NCBI RefSeq assembly: GCF_004331915.1
Contig: NZ_CP036528.1
Span: forward strand, 1,931,145-1,995,144
Direction: 5' to 3'
Length of the DNA stretch: 64,000 nucleotides
Source of the DNA: Ureibacillus thermophilus
GTDB taxonomy: Bacteria; Bacillota; Bacilli; Bacillales_A; Planococcaceae
The stretch's first letter is position 1; each line of letters opens with the position of its first letter. This document shows, in pieces, positions 48,535 to 56,095 of this stretch. The notes beneath the pieces are model-generated. The model was given only the letters and a program-made list of their open reading frames with translations, searched no databases and was not told the origin of the DNA. Position numbers and translations under genes: made by a program.

Positions 48535-49049
48535 CGTTGATAAGGAATGCCTTCCAAATCTAATAACCGCATTTTAACGTCCAGCCCGCCGCTATAGCCG
48601 GTAAGACGCCCATTTTTTCCTAGGACCCGATGACAAGGAATCACAATGGATAAAGGATTCCGTCCAATAGCTCCTCCGACGGCCCGAACGGCTTTCGGCT
48701 GGTTGATTCGGTTCGCCACTTCCGAATAGGTTGCAGTCTTTCCAAAAGGAATTTCACATAATGCCTTCCAAACCTTTTGTTGAAAGGGCGTTCCTTGAAT
48801 ATCAAAAGGCAATGTAAACTCTTGCCGCTCTCCATTCAAATATTCCTTAAGTTGTGTAATATAGGTTTTCAAAAATGCTTCATTTTCGATGATTTCATAA
48901 TGCGGGAATTGTTTTTGGCAATATTTGACCAGCTCCTCCATAGAAGAATGTTCCGTTCCAATATATACAAGCCCTTTCTCAGAAGCGGCAATATATAAGT
49001 TCATATAAGGATGCTGAATGTTGGCTGCATAAATTTTCTTTTCCATCAT
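48531..49049 (-). CDS. ogt: Methylated-DNA--[protein]-cysteine S-methyltransferase
   Basis: Suicide repair enzyme that takes methyl groups from O6-methylguanine. 172 residues from ATG 49049 (ATG 49046 is also possible; AAAAGGTG precedes). The acceptor motif IPCHRVLGKNGRLTGYSGG is at about residues 138-156, preceded by GTPFQQKVWKALCEIPFGKTATY and NQPKAVRAVGGAIGRNPL, the helix-turn-helix DNA-binding segment with Arg finger. The N-terminal ribonuclease-like domain is complete. No Ada regulatory domain. Confidence 0.93.
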   Translation of the reverse strand: MMEKKIYAANIQHPYMNLYIAASEKGLVYIGTEHSSMEELVKYCQKQFPHYEIIENEAFLKTYITQLKEYLNGERQEFTLPFDIQGTPFQQKVWKALCEIPFGKTATYSEVANRINQPKAVRAVGGAIGRNPLSIVIPCHRVLGKNGRLTGYSGGLDVKMRLLDLEGIPYQR

Positions 49050-49175
49050 TTTCACCTTTTCGTCTACAAGATATCATAAATTTATTATAATTTCTTGTTA
49101 GTTTACTTTCATTCTTTTCAGAAATTATTGTAATATTAAAATATTAAAAGCAATTTCATAGATGGGGGAAGAACG

Positions 49176-49949
49176 TTGATACAGCTAGAAAATGTAACGG
49201 TCATACGCAATGGAAAACAATTATTGAAAAATATTAATTGGACTGTACAGAAAGGGGAACACTGGGCCATTCTTGGTCTGAATGGGTCCGGCAAAACATC
49301 GCTCTTGAACGTCATAAACGGCTATTTATATCCAACTTCCGGAAAGGTGCGGGTATTGGGAGAAGAATTTGGAAAAACCAATATTCCGGAATTAAGAAAA
49401 GAACTTGGGTTTATTAGTTCTTCACTTAAACAGCAATTGAAAGATTATGATTCAGTATTAAGCATTGTACTCAGCGGGATTTTTGCCTCCATCGGTTTAT
49501 ATGAAGCCGTTGAAAGAAAAGATCTAGATGAAGCCCGTAAACTGATGAAGCAATTGGGCATTAAACATTTGGAAAATTCCCAATATGGTTTATTATCTGA
49601 AGGGGAAAAACAGAGGGTGCTGATTGCAAGAGCCCTTATGGCGAAACCAAAAATACTTATTTTGGATGAACCTTGCAATGGGCTGGATATAATTGCAAGG
49701 GAAGAGTTTTTGGAGTTTATTGAAAACCTTGCACAGCAAGAATTTTGTCCAACTTTGATTTATGTAACCCATCATGTGGAAGAAATTTTGCCTTGCTTTT
49801 CTCACGCTTTGTTGTTAAAAGAAGGGGAAGTCTATACAAAAGGGCTTACAAAGAATCTGTTAACGGAAGAAAGTCTGTCTCAATTTTTTGGAAGAACGGT
49901 TGCTATACAGGAAGAGCAAAATCGAACTTGGATTGCTATTAAATCATAA
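49176..49949 (+). CDS. ABC transporter ATP-binding protein (YlmA-like)
   Basis: 257-residue ATPase; start TTG with GGGGGAAG upstream. Walker A GLNGSGKTSLLNVING (about 37-52), Q-loop region FISSSLKQQL, degenerate signature LLSEGEKQRVLIARAL, Walker B ILILDEPCNGLD and switch His THHVEEI are present. No permease or binding protein lies beside it, as for B. subtilis YlmA, so its partner and substrate are unknown; soluble ABC proteins of this type have been suggested in iron or molybdate-like uptake, but nothing here proves that. Confidence 0.85.
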   Translation: MIQLENVTVIRNGKQLLKNINWTVQKGEHWAILGLNGSGKTSLLNVINGYLYPTSGKVRVLGEEFGKTNIPELRKELGFISSSLKQQLKDYDSVLSIVLSGIFASIGLYEAVERKDLDEARKLMKQLGIKHLENSQYGLLSEGEKQRVLIARALMAKPKILILDEPCNGLDIIAREEFLEFIENLAQQEFCPTLIYVTHHVEEILPCFSHALLLKEGEVYTKGLTKNLLTEESLSQFFGRTVAIQEEQNRTWIAIKS

Positions 49950-49968
49950 ATCAAGAGGAGGACGTTCG

Positions 49969-50523
49969 ATGACAGAGAAAAAGTTTTGGAAAGAATGCTT
50001 CTCTTGGTTATTCGTATTGGCGACAGGAATAGCCTTTGCATTCATTATAAAACAATACGTCTTTTCACCCATTATTGTAAACGGGGCTTCCATGTTTCCT
50101 ACATATGAAGATAAGGATGTTATTATTGTCAGCAAAATCAGTGAAATCGAGCGTTTTGACCATGTTGTTTTCAAGGCGCCTTATGAAGATGAATATTACA
50201 TAAAGCGCGTCATCGGTTTGCCTGGGGATACTATCGAGATGAAAGATGATGTGTTAATTATTAATGGAAAAGAATATGAAGAACCTTATGTAAATCGTAC
50301 TTCCGAATTAAATTTGCGCGTGACGGAAGATTTTACGTTGGAAGAATTGACTGGGGAAAAGACGGTTCCAGAAGGATCTCTTTTTGTCCTAGGAGATAAC
50401 CGATTGAAAAGTTTTGACAGCCGCCATTTTGGTCTGATTCCAATCGATGATGTTTATGGCGAATCCAAAATTAGAATTTTTCCATTACAGAATATAAAGG
50501 TTTTTTATCATCCTTATGAATGA
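49969..50523 (+). CDS. sipT: Signal peptidase I
   Basis: Membrane-bound type I signal peptidase. 184 residues from the ATG at 49969 (AGAGGAGGA upstream). A single N-terminal transmembrane anchor spans about 10-30. Catalytic Ser is in VNGASMFPTY (about residue 42) and the general base Lys in YYIKRVIGLPGD (about residue 83); LFVLGDNRLKSFDSRHFGLIP is box E. The Ser-Lys form identifies the P-type enzyme rather than the sporulation SipW type. The gene symbol SipT among paralogues is tentative. Confidence 0.92.
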   Translation: MTEKKFWKECFSWLFVLATGIAFAFIIKQYVFSPIIVNGASMFPTYEDKDVIIVSKISEIERFDHVVFKAPYEDEYYIKRVIGLPGDTIEMKDDVLIINGKEYEEPYVNRTSELNLRVTEDFTLEELTGEKTVPEGSLFVLGDNRLKSFDSRHFGLIPIDDVYGESKIRIFPLQNIKVFYHPYE

Positions 50524-50530
50524 ATGGGAA

Positions 50531-50570
50531 ATGCACCATTTTTCAATTGGGAAAGATGGTGTATTTTTTA
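50531..50570 (+). terminator. Rho-independent terminator after sipT
   Basis: ATGCACCAT pairs with ATGGTGTAT (one G-U), with a 16-base loop and a following run of T. Confidence 0.75.
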
Positions 50571-50617
50571 TTCTGTTGCCTTGTCCAACAATTGATGTAT
50601 AAGAAAGGTGTTTGAAA

Positions 50618-51259
50618 ATGTATTATCCAATGATGATGAATTTAGAAGGGAAAAATGTCGTAATCATTGGTGGAGGGCATGTTGCCTATCAGAAACTAAA
50701 AGGGCTTGAAGGAACAAATGCCATTATTACCGTTGTGAGTCCGGAAATTCTGCCGGAAATAAAAGAATGGATACTCCGCCATGATGCAAAATGGATTCCA
50801 AAAGAATTTGAACCTTCCGATATTGAACATGCTAATCTCATTTTTGCTGCGACAAATCAGCCGGCTGTCCAGCGAGAAATAAAGAAGCATAAAAAGAACC
50901 ATCAATTATTGCTTCTCGCCGATCGCCCAAATGAAAGCGACTTTATCACACCGGCGACCCTTCACAGAGGGAAGCTATCCATTTCAATTTCTACTAATGG
51001 TGCAAGCCCATCTTTGGCCAAAAAAATCAAAAAAGAGCTGGAACAGCAGTTTGATGAAAACTTTGGGGAGTATGTGCAATTTTTAGAGGAAGCACGAAAA
51101 ATGATTTTGAACCAAATTGATGACCCTTCCTTTAGAAAATATTGTTTAACTCGGTTATTGGATTCGGATTTTTATAAACTGACAATGAAAGGGAATATAG
51201 AAAAAAGAAATCAATTACTGCAGAATTTGTTAAATAGTTGCAATAAAAATTTTATGTAA
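50618..51259 (+). CDS. sirC: Precorrin-2 dehydrogenase / sirohydrochlorin synthase (SirC/YlnF/Met8-like)
   Basis: NAD-dependent oxidation of precorrin-2 to sirohydrochlorin. 213 residues from the ATG at 50618 (AAGAAAGGTG upstream). YYPMMMNLEGKNVVIIGGGHVAYQ begins with the Rossmann turn GGGHVA; NLIFAATNQPAVQREI and TPATLHRGKLSISISTNGASP are the Met8/CysG N-domain signature. No chelatase domain beyond the family's dimerisation helices is evident. This activity makes the substrate of CbiX at 33738 and of siroheme ferrochelatase, so it links to the cobalamin operon 5 kb upstream. Confidence 0.9.
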   Translation: MYYPMMMNLEGKNVVIIGGGHVAYQKLKGLEGTNAIITVVSPEILPEIKEWILRHDAKWIPKEFEPSDIEHANLIFAATNQPAVQREIKKHKKNHQLLLLADRPNESDFITPATLHRGKLSISISTNGASPSLAKKIKKELEQQFDENFGEYVQFLEEARKMILNQIDDPSFRKYCLTRLLDSDFYKLTMKGNIEKRNQLLQNLLNSCNKNFM

Positions 51260-51388
51260 ACTAAAAATATCCATCCATCAAAGAATGTTGCATTTTTTTT
51301 ATGGCTTGCCATAACAAGGGAAAAATTTGGCCCACACAGCCAATTGACTCCATTGTTGCATACAATGCAGTAAGGAAGGGGGCAAATC

Positions 51389-51604
51389 ATGTTTGAGAAA
51401 ATAAAATATTTAATTGGCAAGCCTATTGGTGTCCATTTTAAAAACGGTTTAAGCGTTTCTGGGGTATTATGTGATGTCAGTGATGAAGAAATTTCCATTA
51501 TCGAATATTTATATCAAGAAAAATTTATTCAACGGTATTATGATGTTCAAATGATTCAGGGGATTTATATGTTTCCGAGCTGTTCAGATGAATATTTAAA
51601 TTAA
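51389..51604 (+). CDS. Small LSm-like hypothetical protein (71 aa)
   Basis: 71 residues with strong GGAAGGGGG ribosome binding site. IGKPIGVHFKNGLSVSGVLCDVSDEEISIIEYLYQ reads like the beta strands of a Sm/LSm barrel (strand, turn with Gly, strand), and two Cys lie near 33 and 65. I do not recognise a specific family; spore-coat-type and RNA-binding LSm-like proteins share such patterns. It stands alone between the SirC gene and two terminators. Fold inference is from pattern only. Confidence 0.55.
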   Translation: MFEKIKYLIGKPIGVHFKNGLSVSGVLCDVSDEEISIIEYLYQEKFIQRYYDVQMIQGIYMFPSCSDEYLN

Positions 51605-51607
51605 TTC

Positions 51608-51640
51608 CCTCTAGATGATATTCTAGAGGATTTATTTTTG
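51608..51640 (+). terminator. Terminator after the LSm-like gene
   Basis: CCTCTAGA / TCTAGAGG, a perfect eight-base stem with a six-base loop, followed by ATTTATTTTT. Confidence 0.75.
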
Positions 51641-51658
51641 CTTCCGAAAATCACAAAG

Positions 51659-51690
51659 TAGCGGCGCTTCAAGGCGTCGCTATTACTTTT
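51659..51690 (+). terminator. Second hairpin with T tract, tandem terminator
   Basis: TAGCGGCGCT pairs with GGCGTCGCTA (G-U tolerated), loop TCAA, then TTACTTTTT. With the hairpin 30 bases upstream this makes a tandem termination region. Confidence 0.6.
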
Positions 51691-51816
51691 TATTGCTAGT
51701 TTGTAAGTAGGAAAAAGTTATTTTATAAAAATATGAATAATGATCGAAACATTTGGACAATACTTAATACGACTTGACAAAAAGTCTGTAAGATTGCTTG
51801 TTAAGGAGGATTAAGT

Positions 51817-52536
51817 ATGCGTAAAAACTTTTTTTGTTTTGTATTATTGCTGACACTATTCGCACCATCGTTCACATATGCAAAAGAGTTAACTTTTGAA
51901 AAATCAGAATTCAATGGGATTAAAGGGCTTTTGGGCAATGGATTTGTGGAAGATATCATTACCCGCCAATTATCTTTTCAGCAAGATGAATCAGACTATA
52001 TTGTATACACTGTGAAAGAAGGGGACAATTTATTCCGAATTGCTTATAACCATAGCGTCCCATTAGATTTATTAATGGAATGGAATAACTTAGAAAATAC
52101 GTTGATACATCCTGGAAACCAATTGATTATTAAAACCGATGAACAATTTAAAAAACAATACAAACCAATTTCTATTGTAGCCGACGCAACGCAGGAATTT
52201 TTGCCAAAAACGGTTGCTCAAACAAACAGTGAACCTTCTACAGCAGAAAAAGAACTGACTGTAACGGCAACAGCTTATACTGCTTACTGTAAAGGATGTT
52301 CCGGAACGACGGCCTATGGGATTAACTTGAGGGAAAATCCTCATTTAAAAGTGATTGCCGTTGACCCAAGCATCATTCCTTTAGGTACAAACGTGTGGGT
52401 TGAAGGATATGGTTATGCCATTGCAGGTGATACAGGAGGAGCTATCAAAGGGAATAAAATTGATGTATTCATTCCATCCTATGACGAAGCGATGCAATGG
52501 GGAGTAAAAAAGGTAAAAATTAAAATATTAGATTAA
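51817..52536 (+). CDS. Secreted LysM + 3D-domain cell-wall protein (YocH-like)
   Basis: 239-residue exported peptidoglycan-binding protein. Signal peptide 1-22 (ends SFTYAKE). One LysM at about 64-110 (YTVKEGDNLFRIAYNHSVPL, IHPGNQLII), a linker, and a C-terminal 3D domain at about 150-239 with TATAYTAYCKGCSGTTAYG, IAVDPSIIPLGTNVWVEGYG and AGDTGGAIKGNKIDVF. The three Asp that name the domain (VDP, AGDTGG, DVF) are present; 3D domains resemble the MltA lytic transglycosylase core. Likely murein remodelling in growth or germination. Ribosome binding site AAGGAGGA. Confidence 0.88.
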   Translation: MRKNFFCFVLLLTLFAPSFTYAKELTFEKSEFNGIKGLLGNGFVEDIITRQLSFQQDESDYIVYTVKEGDNLFRIAYNHSVPLDLLMEWNNLENTLIHPGNQLIIKTDEQFKKQYKPISIVADATQEFLPKTVAQTNSEPSTAEKELTVTATAYTAYCKGCSGTTAYGINLRENPHLKVIAVDPSIIPLGTNVWVEGYGYAIAGDTGGAIKGNKIDVFIPSYDEAMQWGVKKVKIKILD

Positions 52537-52546
52537 CGATTGCACT

Positions 52547-52588
52547 ATACACTTCATGTTCAATTTTTGGATGTGAAGTGTATTTTTA
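52547..52588 (+). terminator. Rho-independent terminator after the 3D-domain gene
   Basis: ATACACTTCA pairs with TGAAGTGTAT, followed by TTTTATA. Confidence 0.82.
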
Positions 52589-52728
52589 TATTTCTCATTT
52601 CTCTATTAAAATGAAATAAAAAGGGGAATGACTTCAGTTGATTTTTATGGAAAATAAAAAATACATGGAAAACACTTCTTTTGATTTTTCCCCCTATTTC
52701 AGCTATATTTAATTAAGCAAACTATAAT

Positions 52729-52752
52729 TCCTATAAAAATCATAGGATTTTT
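52729..52752 (+). promoter_or_regulatory. Leader hairpin with T tract before the GTP cyclohydrolase gene
   Basis: TCCTAT / ATAGGA with a seven-base loop followed by TTTTT, 31 bases before the start codon. It resembles a small terminator within a leader and could be an attenuator; the stem is short and AT-rich, so this may be chance. There is no FMN riboswitch sequence here. Confidence 0.3.
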
Positions 52753-52783
52753 CTATACATTCATTGAATTGTGGTGATGGAAA

Positions 52784-53527
52784 GTGAAAAATTTATTAAT
52801 CAATAAAAATGAAGTATTGCTGAAAAAAATGCAGTTGATTCCATATAAACAAAATGAACAAATTTGCCTCGTTGGACCTGTCCAATTGCCGGTGAAGCAG
52901 GGAAATTTTGAGGCGACATTCCAATGGTATACGTGGCTGAAACTCGACCAGCCAATTTCTTCAAAGGAAGAAGTGCTGGACTATATTTTAAGTGCAAATT
53001 TGCAAGAGTCTCAACAATCTTCCGTATTAGTTTATGGAGATTTTGAACATGAAGAGGAAGCTTTAATCCGCATGCACAGCATTTGCCATACAGGGGATAT
53101 TTTTGGAAGCCAGCGCTGCGATTGCGGCTATCAATTGCATGAGTCCATGAAAATGATTGTGGAACACGGATGCGGGGCCATCTTTTATTTAGCTAACCAT
53201 GAAGGACGCGGAATCGGATTATTTTCAAAATCTTTAGCTTATCTTTTGCAGGAAGAAGGCTATGATACGGTGGAAGCCAATCATGCCCTTGGATTTGAAG
53301 ATGATTCGCGTTCCTATGAAGAAGCCATTAGTGTGCTAGAAACATTGCGCAATAAACCAGTCACTTTGATTACCAATAATCCGAGAAAACTGGAAGCATT
53401 GAAACGCCATGGGCTGCTTGCAGACAAACATATCCCATTATGGGGCGGATTGACGGAAACAAATCGCAGGTATTTGGAAACAAAAATTAAGAAAGCAGGC
53501 CATATACCAGAAAAGCAATGGTTTTAG
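52784..53527 (+). CDS. GTP cyclohydrolase II-like protein, stand-alone, with N-terminal extension
   Basis: GTP cyclohydrolase II opens the GTP imidazole ring to give the first riboflavin precursor. 247 residues, start GTG. Zinc motif MHSICHTGDIFGSQRCDCGYQL carries three Cys (about residues 101-114); HEGRGIGL (about 139-146) holds the catalytic Arg, and TVEANHALGF and LITNNPRKLEAL follow. Compared with E. coli and B. subtilis RibA as I recall them, there is one extra residue between the conserved Tyr and EGR, and about 50 extra N-terminal residues. It lacks the DHBP synthase half of Bacillus RibBA. Operon with ribD, 12 bases downstream. Confidence 0.85.
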   Translation: MKNLLINKNEVLLKKMQLIPYKQNEQICLVGPVQLPVKQGNFEATFQWYTWLKLDQPISSKEEVLDYILSANLQESQQSSVLVYGDFEHEEEALIRMHSICHTGDIFGSQRCDCGYQLHESMKMIVEHGCGAIFYLANHEGRGIGLFSKSLAYLLQEEGYDTVEANHALGFEDDSRSYEEAISVLETLRNKPVTLITNNPRKLEALKRHGLLADKHIPLWGGLTETNRRYLETKIKKAGHIPEKQWF

Positions 53528-53539
53528 GAGGGGGACAAG

Positions 53540-54655
53540 GTGTATACAGATCGTGACTATATGGAAATAGCATTAAATTTGGCGAAAACCGCTCGAGGCA
53601 AAACGAATCCTAATCCACTTGTTGGAGCGGTGATTGTAAAAGATGGGATGATTGTTGGAACCGGAATCCATCGGAAAGCAGGAGAACCTCATGCGGAAGT
53701 TCATGCTTTTAATATGGCAGGAGAACATGCAAAAGGGGCTACTTTGTATGTAACTCTTGAGCCATGCTCCCATTACGGCAAAACCCCTCCTTGCGCCAAT
53801 TTAGTGAAAAATTCCGGCGTCAGCCGAGTATTGGTTGCCACTCTTGATCCAAATCCTCAAGTATCGGGAAGAGGTGTGCAAATTCTAAAAGATGCCGGAA
53901 TTGACGTAGAAGTTGGATTATTGGAAGAAGAAGCCAAAAAGTTAAATGAACGCTTTTTTCATAATATGACGACAAATCGTCCATTTGTTACATTGAAATA
54001 TGCCATGACTTTAGACGGCAAGATTGCTACCCATACAGGCCATTCAAAATGGATTTCCGGCGAGGAATCTCGCCTTGAGGTTCATCAATTGCGCAATGAA
54101 GTTGACGGCATTTTAGTTGGTATCGGAACTGTGTTGAAAGATAATCCATTGTTAACAACAAGACTCCCAAACCAACAAGGGAAAAATCCCGTTCGGATTA
54201 TTTTAGATAGCCATTTGCAAATTCCAATGGATGCTAATGTTTTAAATGAGGAAGCGAAAACGATCATCGTGACGACAACTGAAGCAAATCCAAAGAAAAT
54301 CGCAGAATTGGAAAAACGAAATATCACCTTTATTTATTGCTCAAAAAATCAACAAGGTATTTGCTTGGATGAAATGTTAGGTCAATTATATAAACATGGA
54401 ATTACCGATTTGCTCGTTGAAGGCGGTGGCGAGGTGAATGCCTCCTTTGTAAGAGAGGGCCTTGTTAACAAATTTATCATTTATATTGCACCGAAAATTT
54501 TGGGTGGGCGCCATTCTATTTCCCCAATTGCTGGCGAAGATGTGGACTTAATGGAATTAGCCTCAAAAGTGAAATTTGATTCAATCGAAAGAGTAGGAGA
54601 AGATATACGGATCATTGCTTATCCAGTGCAAGGTGAAACATATGGAAAACACTGA
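53540..54655 (+). CDS. ribD: Bifunctional riboflavin-pathway deaminase/reductase
   Basis: Deaminates the diaminopyrimidine product of GTP cyclohydrolase II and reduces its ribose side chain. 371 residues, start GTG after GGAGGGGG. Deaminase domain about 1-145 with HAEVHAFN and EPCSHYGKTPPCANL (zinc His/Cys ligands and Glu), reductase domain about 150-371 with TLKYAMTLDGKIATHTGHSKWISG and VEGGGEVNASFVREGLV. Both halves look complete. No ribE, ribH or FMN riboswitch accompanies it, so this is probably not the main riboflavin operon. The 3' end overlaps a broken flavoprotein gene by 14 bases. Confidence 0.92.
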   Translation: MYTDRDYMEIALNLAKTARGKTNPNPLVGAVIVKDGMIVGTGIHRKAGEPHAEVHAFNMAGEHAKGATLYVTLEPCSHYGKTPPCANLVKNSGVSRVLVATLDPNPQVSGRGVQILKDAGIDVEVGLLEEEAKKLNERFFHNMTTNRPFVTLKYAMTLDGKIATHTGHSKWISGEESRLEVHQLRNEVDGILVGIGTVLKDNPLLTTRLPNQQGKNPVRIILDSHLQIPMDANVLNEEAKTIIVTTTEANPKKIAELEKRNITFIYCSKNQQGICLDEMLGQLYKHGITDLLVEGGGEVNASFVREGLVNKFIIYIAPKILGGRHSISPIAGEDVDLMELASKVKFDSIERVGEDIRIIAYPVQGETYGKH

Positions 54656-54897
54656 TATTTTGATTGTAGGTGCTGGTCCTGCCGGGCTTGCTTGCGCTGC
54701 TTCTTGTAAAAAGGGGCTTTTCAGTCATTTTATTTGAACAACATATAGATGTTGGAAGAGAATTCCGCGGTGAACATTTAAATGAAGATGGGGAATCCAT
54801 CTTAAAGAAACATGAGTTATATTCAAAGATTGAAAAGCTTGGTTTGCTGAATATAGAAGAAGGTTCTTTTCCAAATTTTCGAAAGAAAGTAGGTTGA
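54642..54897 (+). pseudogene. FAD-dependent oxidoreductase/monooxygenase remnant, frameshifted and truncated
   Basis: The ATG at 54642, within the end of ribD, starts ENTDILIVGAGPAGLACA, a GxGxxG FAD-binding turn. Around 54700-54720 (GCTTCTTGTAAAAAGGGGC) the reading frame shifts: frame one soon stops at 54736, while the next frame continues with KRGFSVILFEQHIDVGREF and RGEHLNEDGESILKKH, the expected second strand (acidic end) and Arg-rich FAD-loop of the family. It ends after about 85 codons at 54897, where whole enzymes have about 350-400. So it is shortened as well as frameshifted, at an A5-G4 run. Confidence 0.85.
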
Positions 54898-54899
54898 CC

Positions 54900-55454
54900 G
54901 TGAGAATCGGATTTGATATTGATGATACATTAATCAATCTAAGAGAACACGCTTTTCGCATCTATACGAAAAAACTAGGGAAGCAGGTAGATATTGCCCT
55001 TTTTCATCAATTAAAAAGGGTTGAAATTCATGAGCTCTTCGGATTAAATGATGAGCAAGGAAACCGATTGTGGCATTCATTGTTAGAAGAAATTTATTTC
55101 ACCGATTGTCCTGCCTTTGAGGGTGCTATTGATTTTGTACAACAGCTTAAAAAGGAAGGGCATACGATTTTCTATATCACCTCAAGGCCAAAAGAGTATT
55201 GCCAACGAACAAGAAAGTGGATGACTGAAAAAGGTTTTCCTGTGTTCGAACATCAGTTTTTTTGCGGTATGAGGGATCATGAAAAAGTGGAGATTATAAA
55301 AACTCTGCAATTGGATGTATACTTTGATGATAAACCGGCTGTTCTTCAAACGTTGAAAGATGCAAATATAAAGGTGTATGTAAAACATCAATCTTATAAT
55401 GCGGATGTTCCTTTCCCGCGGGTTTATGATTGGAAAAATATTAAAATAACATGA
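54900..55454 (+). CDS. HAD-superfamily 5'-nucleotidase/phosphatase (NT5C/YqfW-like)
   Basis: 184 residues from the GTG at 54900 (AAAGTAGG six bases before); a TTG at 54894 overlaps the preceding stop. HAD motif I is FDIDDTLIN (nucleophile Asp and acid/base Asp), motif II TSRP, with a Lys near EKVEIIKTL and motif IV YFDDKPAVL. This is the cytosolic 5'(3')-deoxyribonucleotidase-like branch. In this operon it could dephosphorylate the RibD product; in its family the usual substrates are pyrimidine nucleotides. The operon role is inference. Confidence 0.8.
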   Translation: MRIGFDIDDTLINLREHAFRIYTKKLGKQVDIALFHQLKRVEIHELFGLNDEQGNRLWHSLLEEIYFTDCPAFEGAIDFVQQLKKEGHTIFYITSRPKEYCQRTRKWMTEKGFPVFEHQFFCGMRDHEKVEIIKTLQLDVYFDDKPAVLQTLKDANIKVYVKHQSYNADVPFPRVYDWKNIKIT

Positions 55455-55460
55455 TAGATA

Positions 55461-55500
55461 AAAAAACGAATGGCTTATGTAGAAACCATTCGTTTTTTCA
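55461..55500. terminator. Bidirectional terminator between the HAD gene and bioY
   Basis: AAAAAACGAATGG pairs with CCATTCGTTTTTT, with T runs on both strands. Confidence 0.88.
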
Positions 55501-55531
55501 TCTTTTTTTGAAGGGATGCCTATCTTTCGAA

Positions 55532-56080
55532 TTAAACGAATTTTATTAAATTCGCTTGAAGCAATCGCTGCCGCACAAGAATTCCAACCCAAGCAGCAAT
55601 GCCCCCTTTAATTAGTTCCAATGGGATAAAAGGTACTGCTCCTGATAAAAAGGCAGCAGGGAAAGACAAGTCGGCGGCAAATTTTAACCATAGAGTGCCG
55701 AAAACAAGAATCAACATCATACCGGTTACATTTGCAATTAGTCCATGTATATACGAATAGCCAAATTTATTTAAATACCATCCTATAATTAGAGCGGCAG
55801 GAATAAAGCCAATGATATAGCCACCAGTAGGCCCAAGAATGATGGAAACTCCCCCAGACATTCCTGTAAACACCGGCAATCCGATGGCTCCTAATAAACA
55901 ATAAACGAGAACGCTAAGGGTGCCATATTTTAATCCTAAAATAGTAACGATAAGTCCAATGGCCAGCGTTTGTCCGGTAATGGGAATAAGCGGTAGTGGA
56001 ATGGTAATCTGTGCTAAAACGGCAATGATGGCTGCTCCAAAGGCAGTAACGACAAGTCCATAAGTTTTAGATAATGACAC
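55532..56080 (-). CDS. bioY: Biotin ECF transporter S component BioY
   Basis: Membrane substrate-binding component for biotin uptake through the shared EcfAAT module. 182 residues, GTG start with AAAAGGAGGG upstream. About six hydrophobic segments; ITIPLPLIPITGQTLAIGL and GLPVFTGMSGGVSIILGPTGGYIIGF are the BioY signature (the GPTGGY region lines the biotin site). A BirA operator lies directly upstream, so biotin control is expected. In this window biotin also serves the PccB carboxylase system. Confidence 0.94.
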   Translation of the reverse strand: MSLSKTYGLVVTAFGAAIIAVLAQITIPLPLIPITGQTLAIGLIVTILGLKYGTLSVLVYCLLGAIGLPVFTGMSGGVSIILGPTGGYIIGFIPAALIIGWYLNKFGYSYIHGLIANVTGMMLILVFGTLWLKFAADLSFPAAFLSGAVPFIPLELIKGGIAAWVGILVRQRLLQANLIKFV

Positions 56081-56095
56081 CAGTCTCCCTCCTTT

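Noticed and set aside
52590-52783. FMN riboswitch upstream of the GTP cyclohydrolase II-like gene
   Set aside because: None of the conserved RFN-element blocks (AGGGGC-type and GATTCAG-type) was found; only a short AT-rich hairpin is present.
53205-53225. Loss of the catalytic Tyr in the GTP cyclohydrolase II-like protein
   Set aside because: Aligning backward from EGR suggests Tyr to Leu, but counting from the zinc motif shows Tyr kept with one inserted residue after it.
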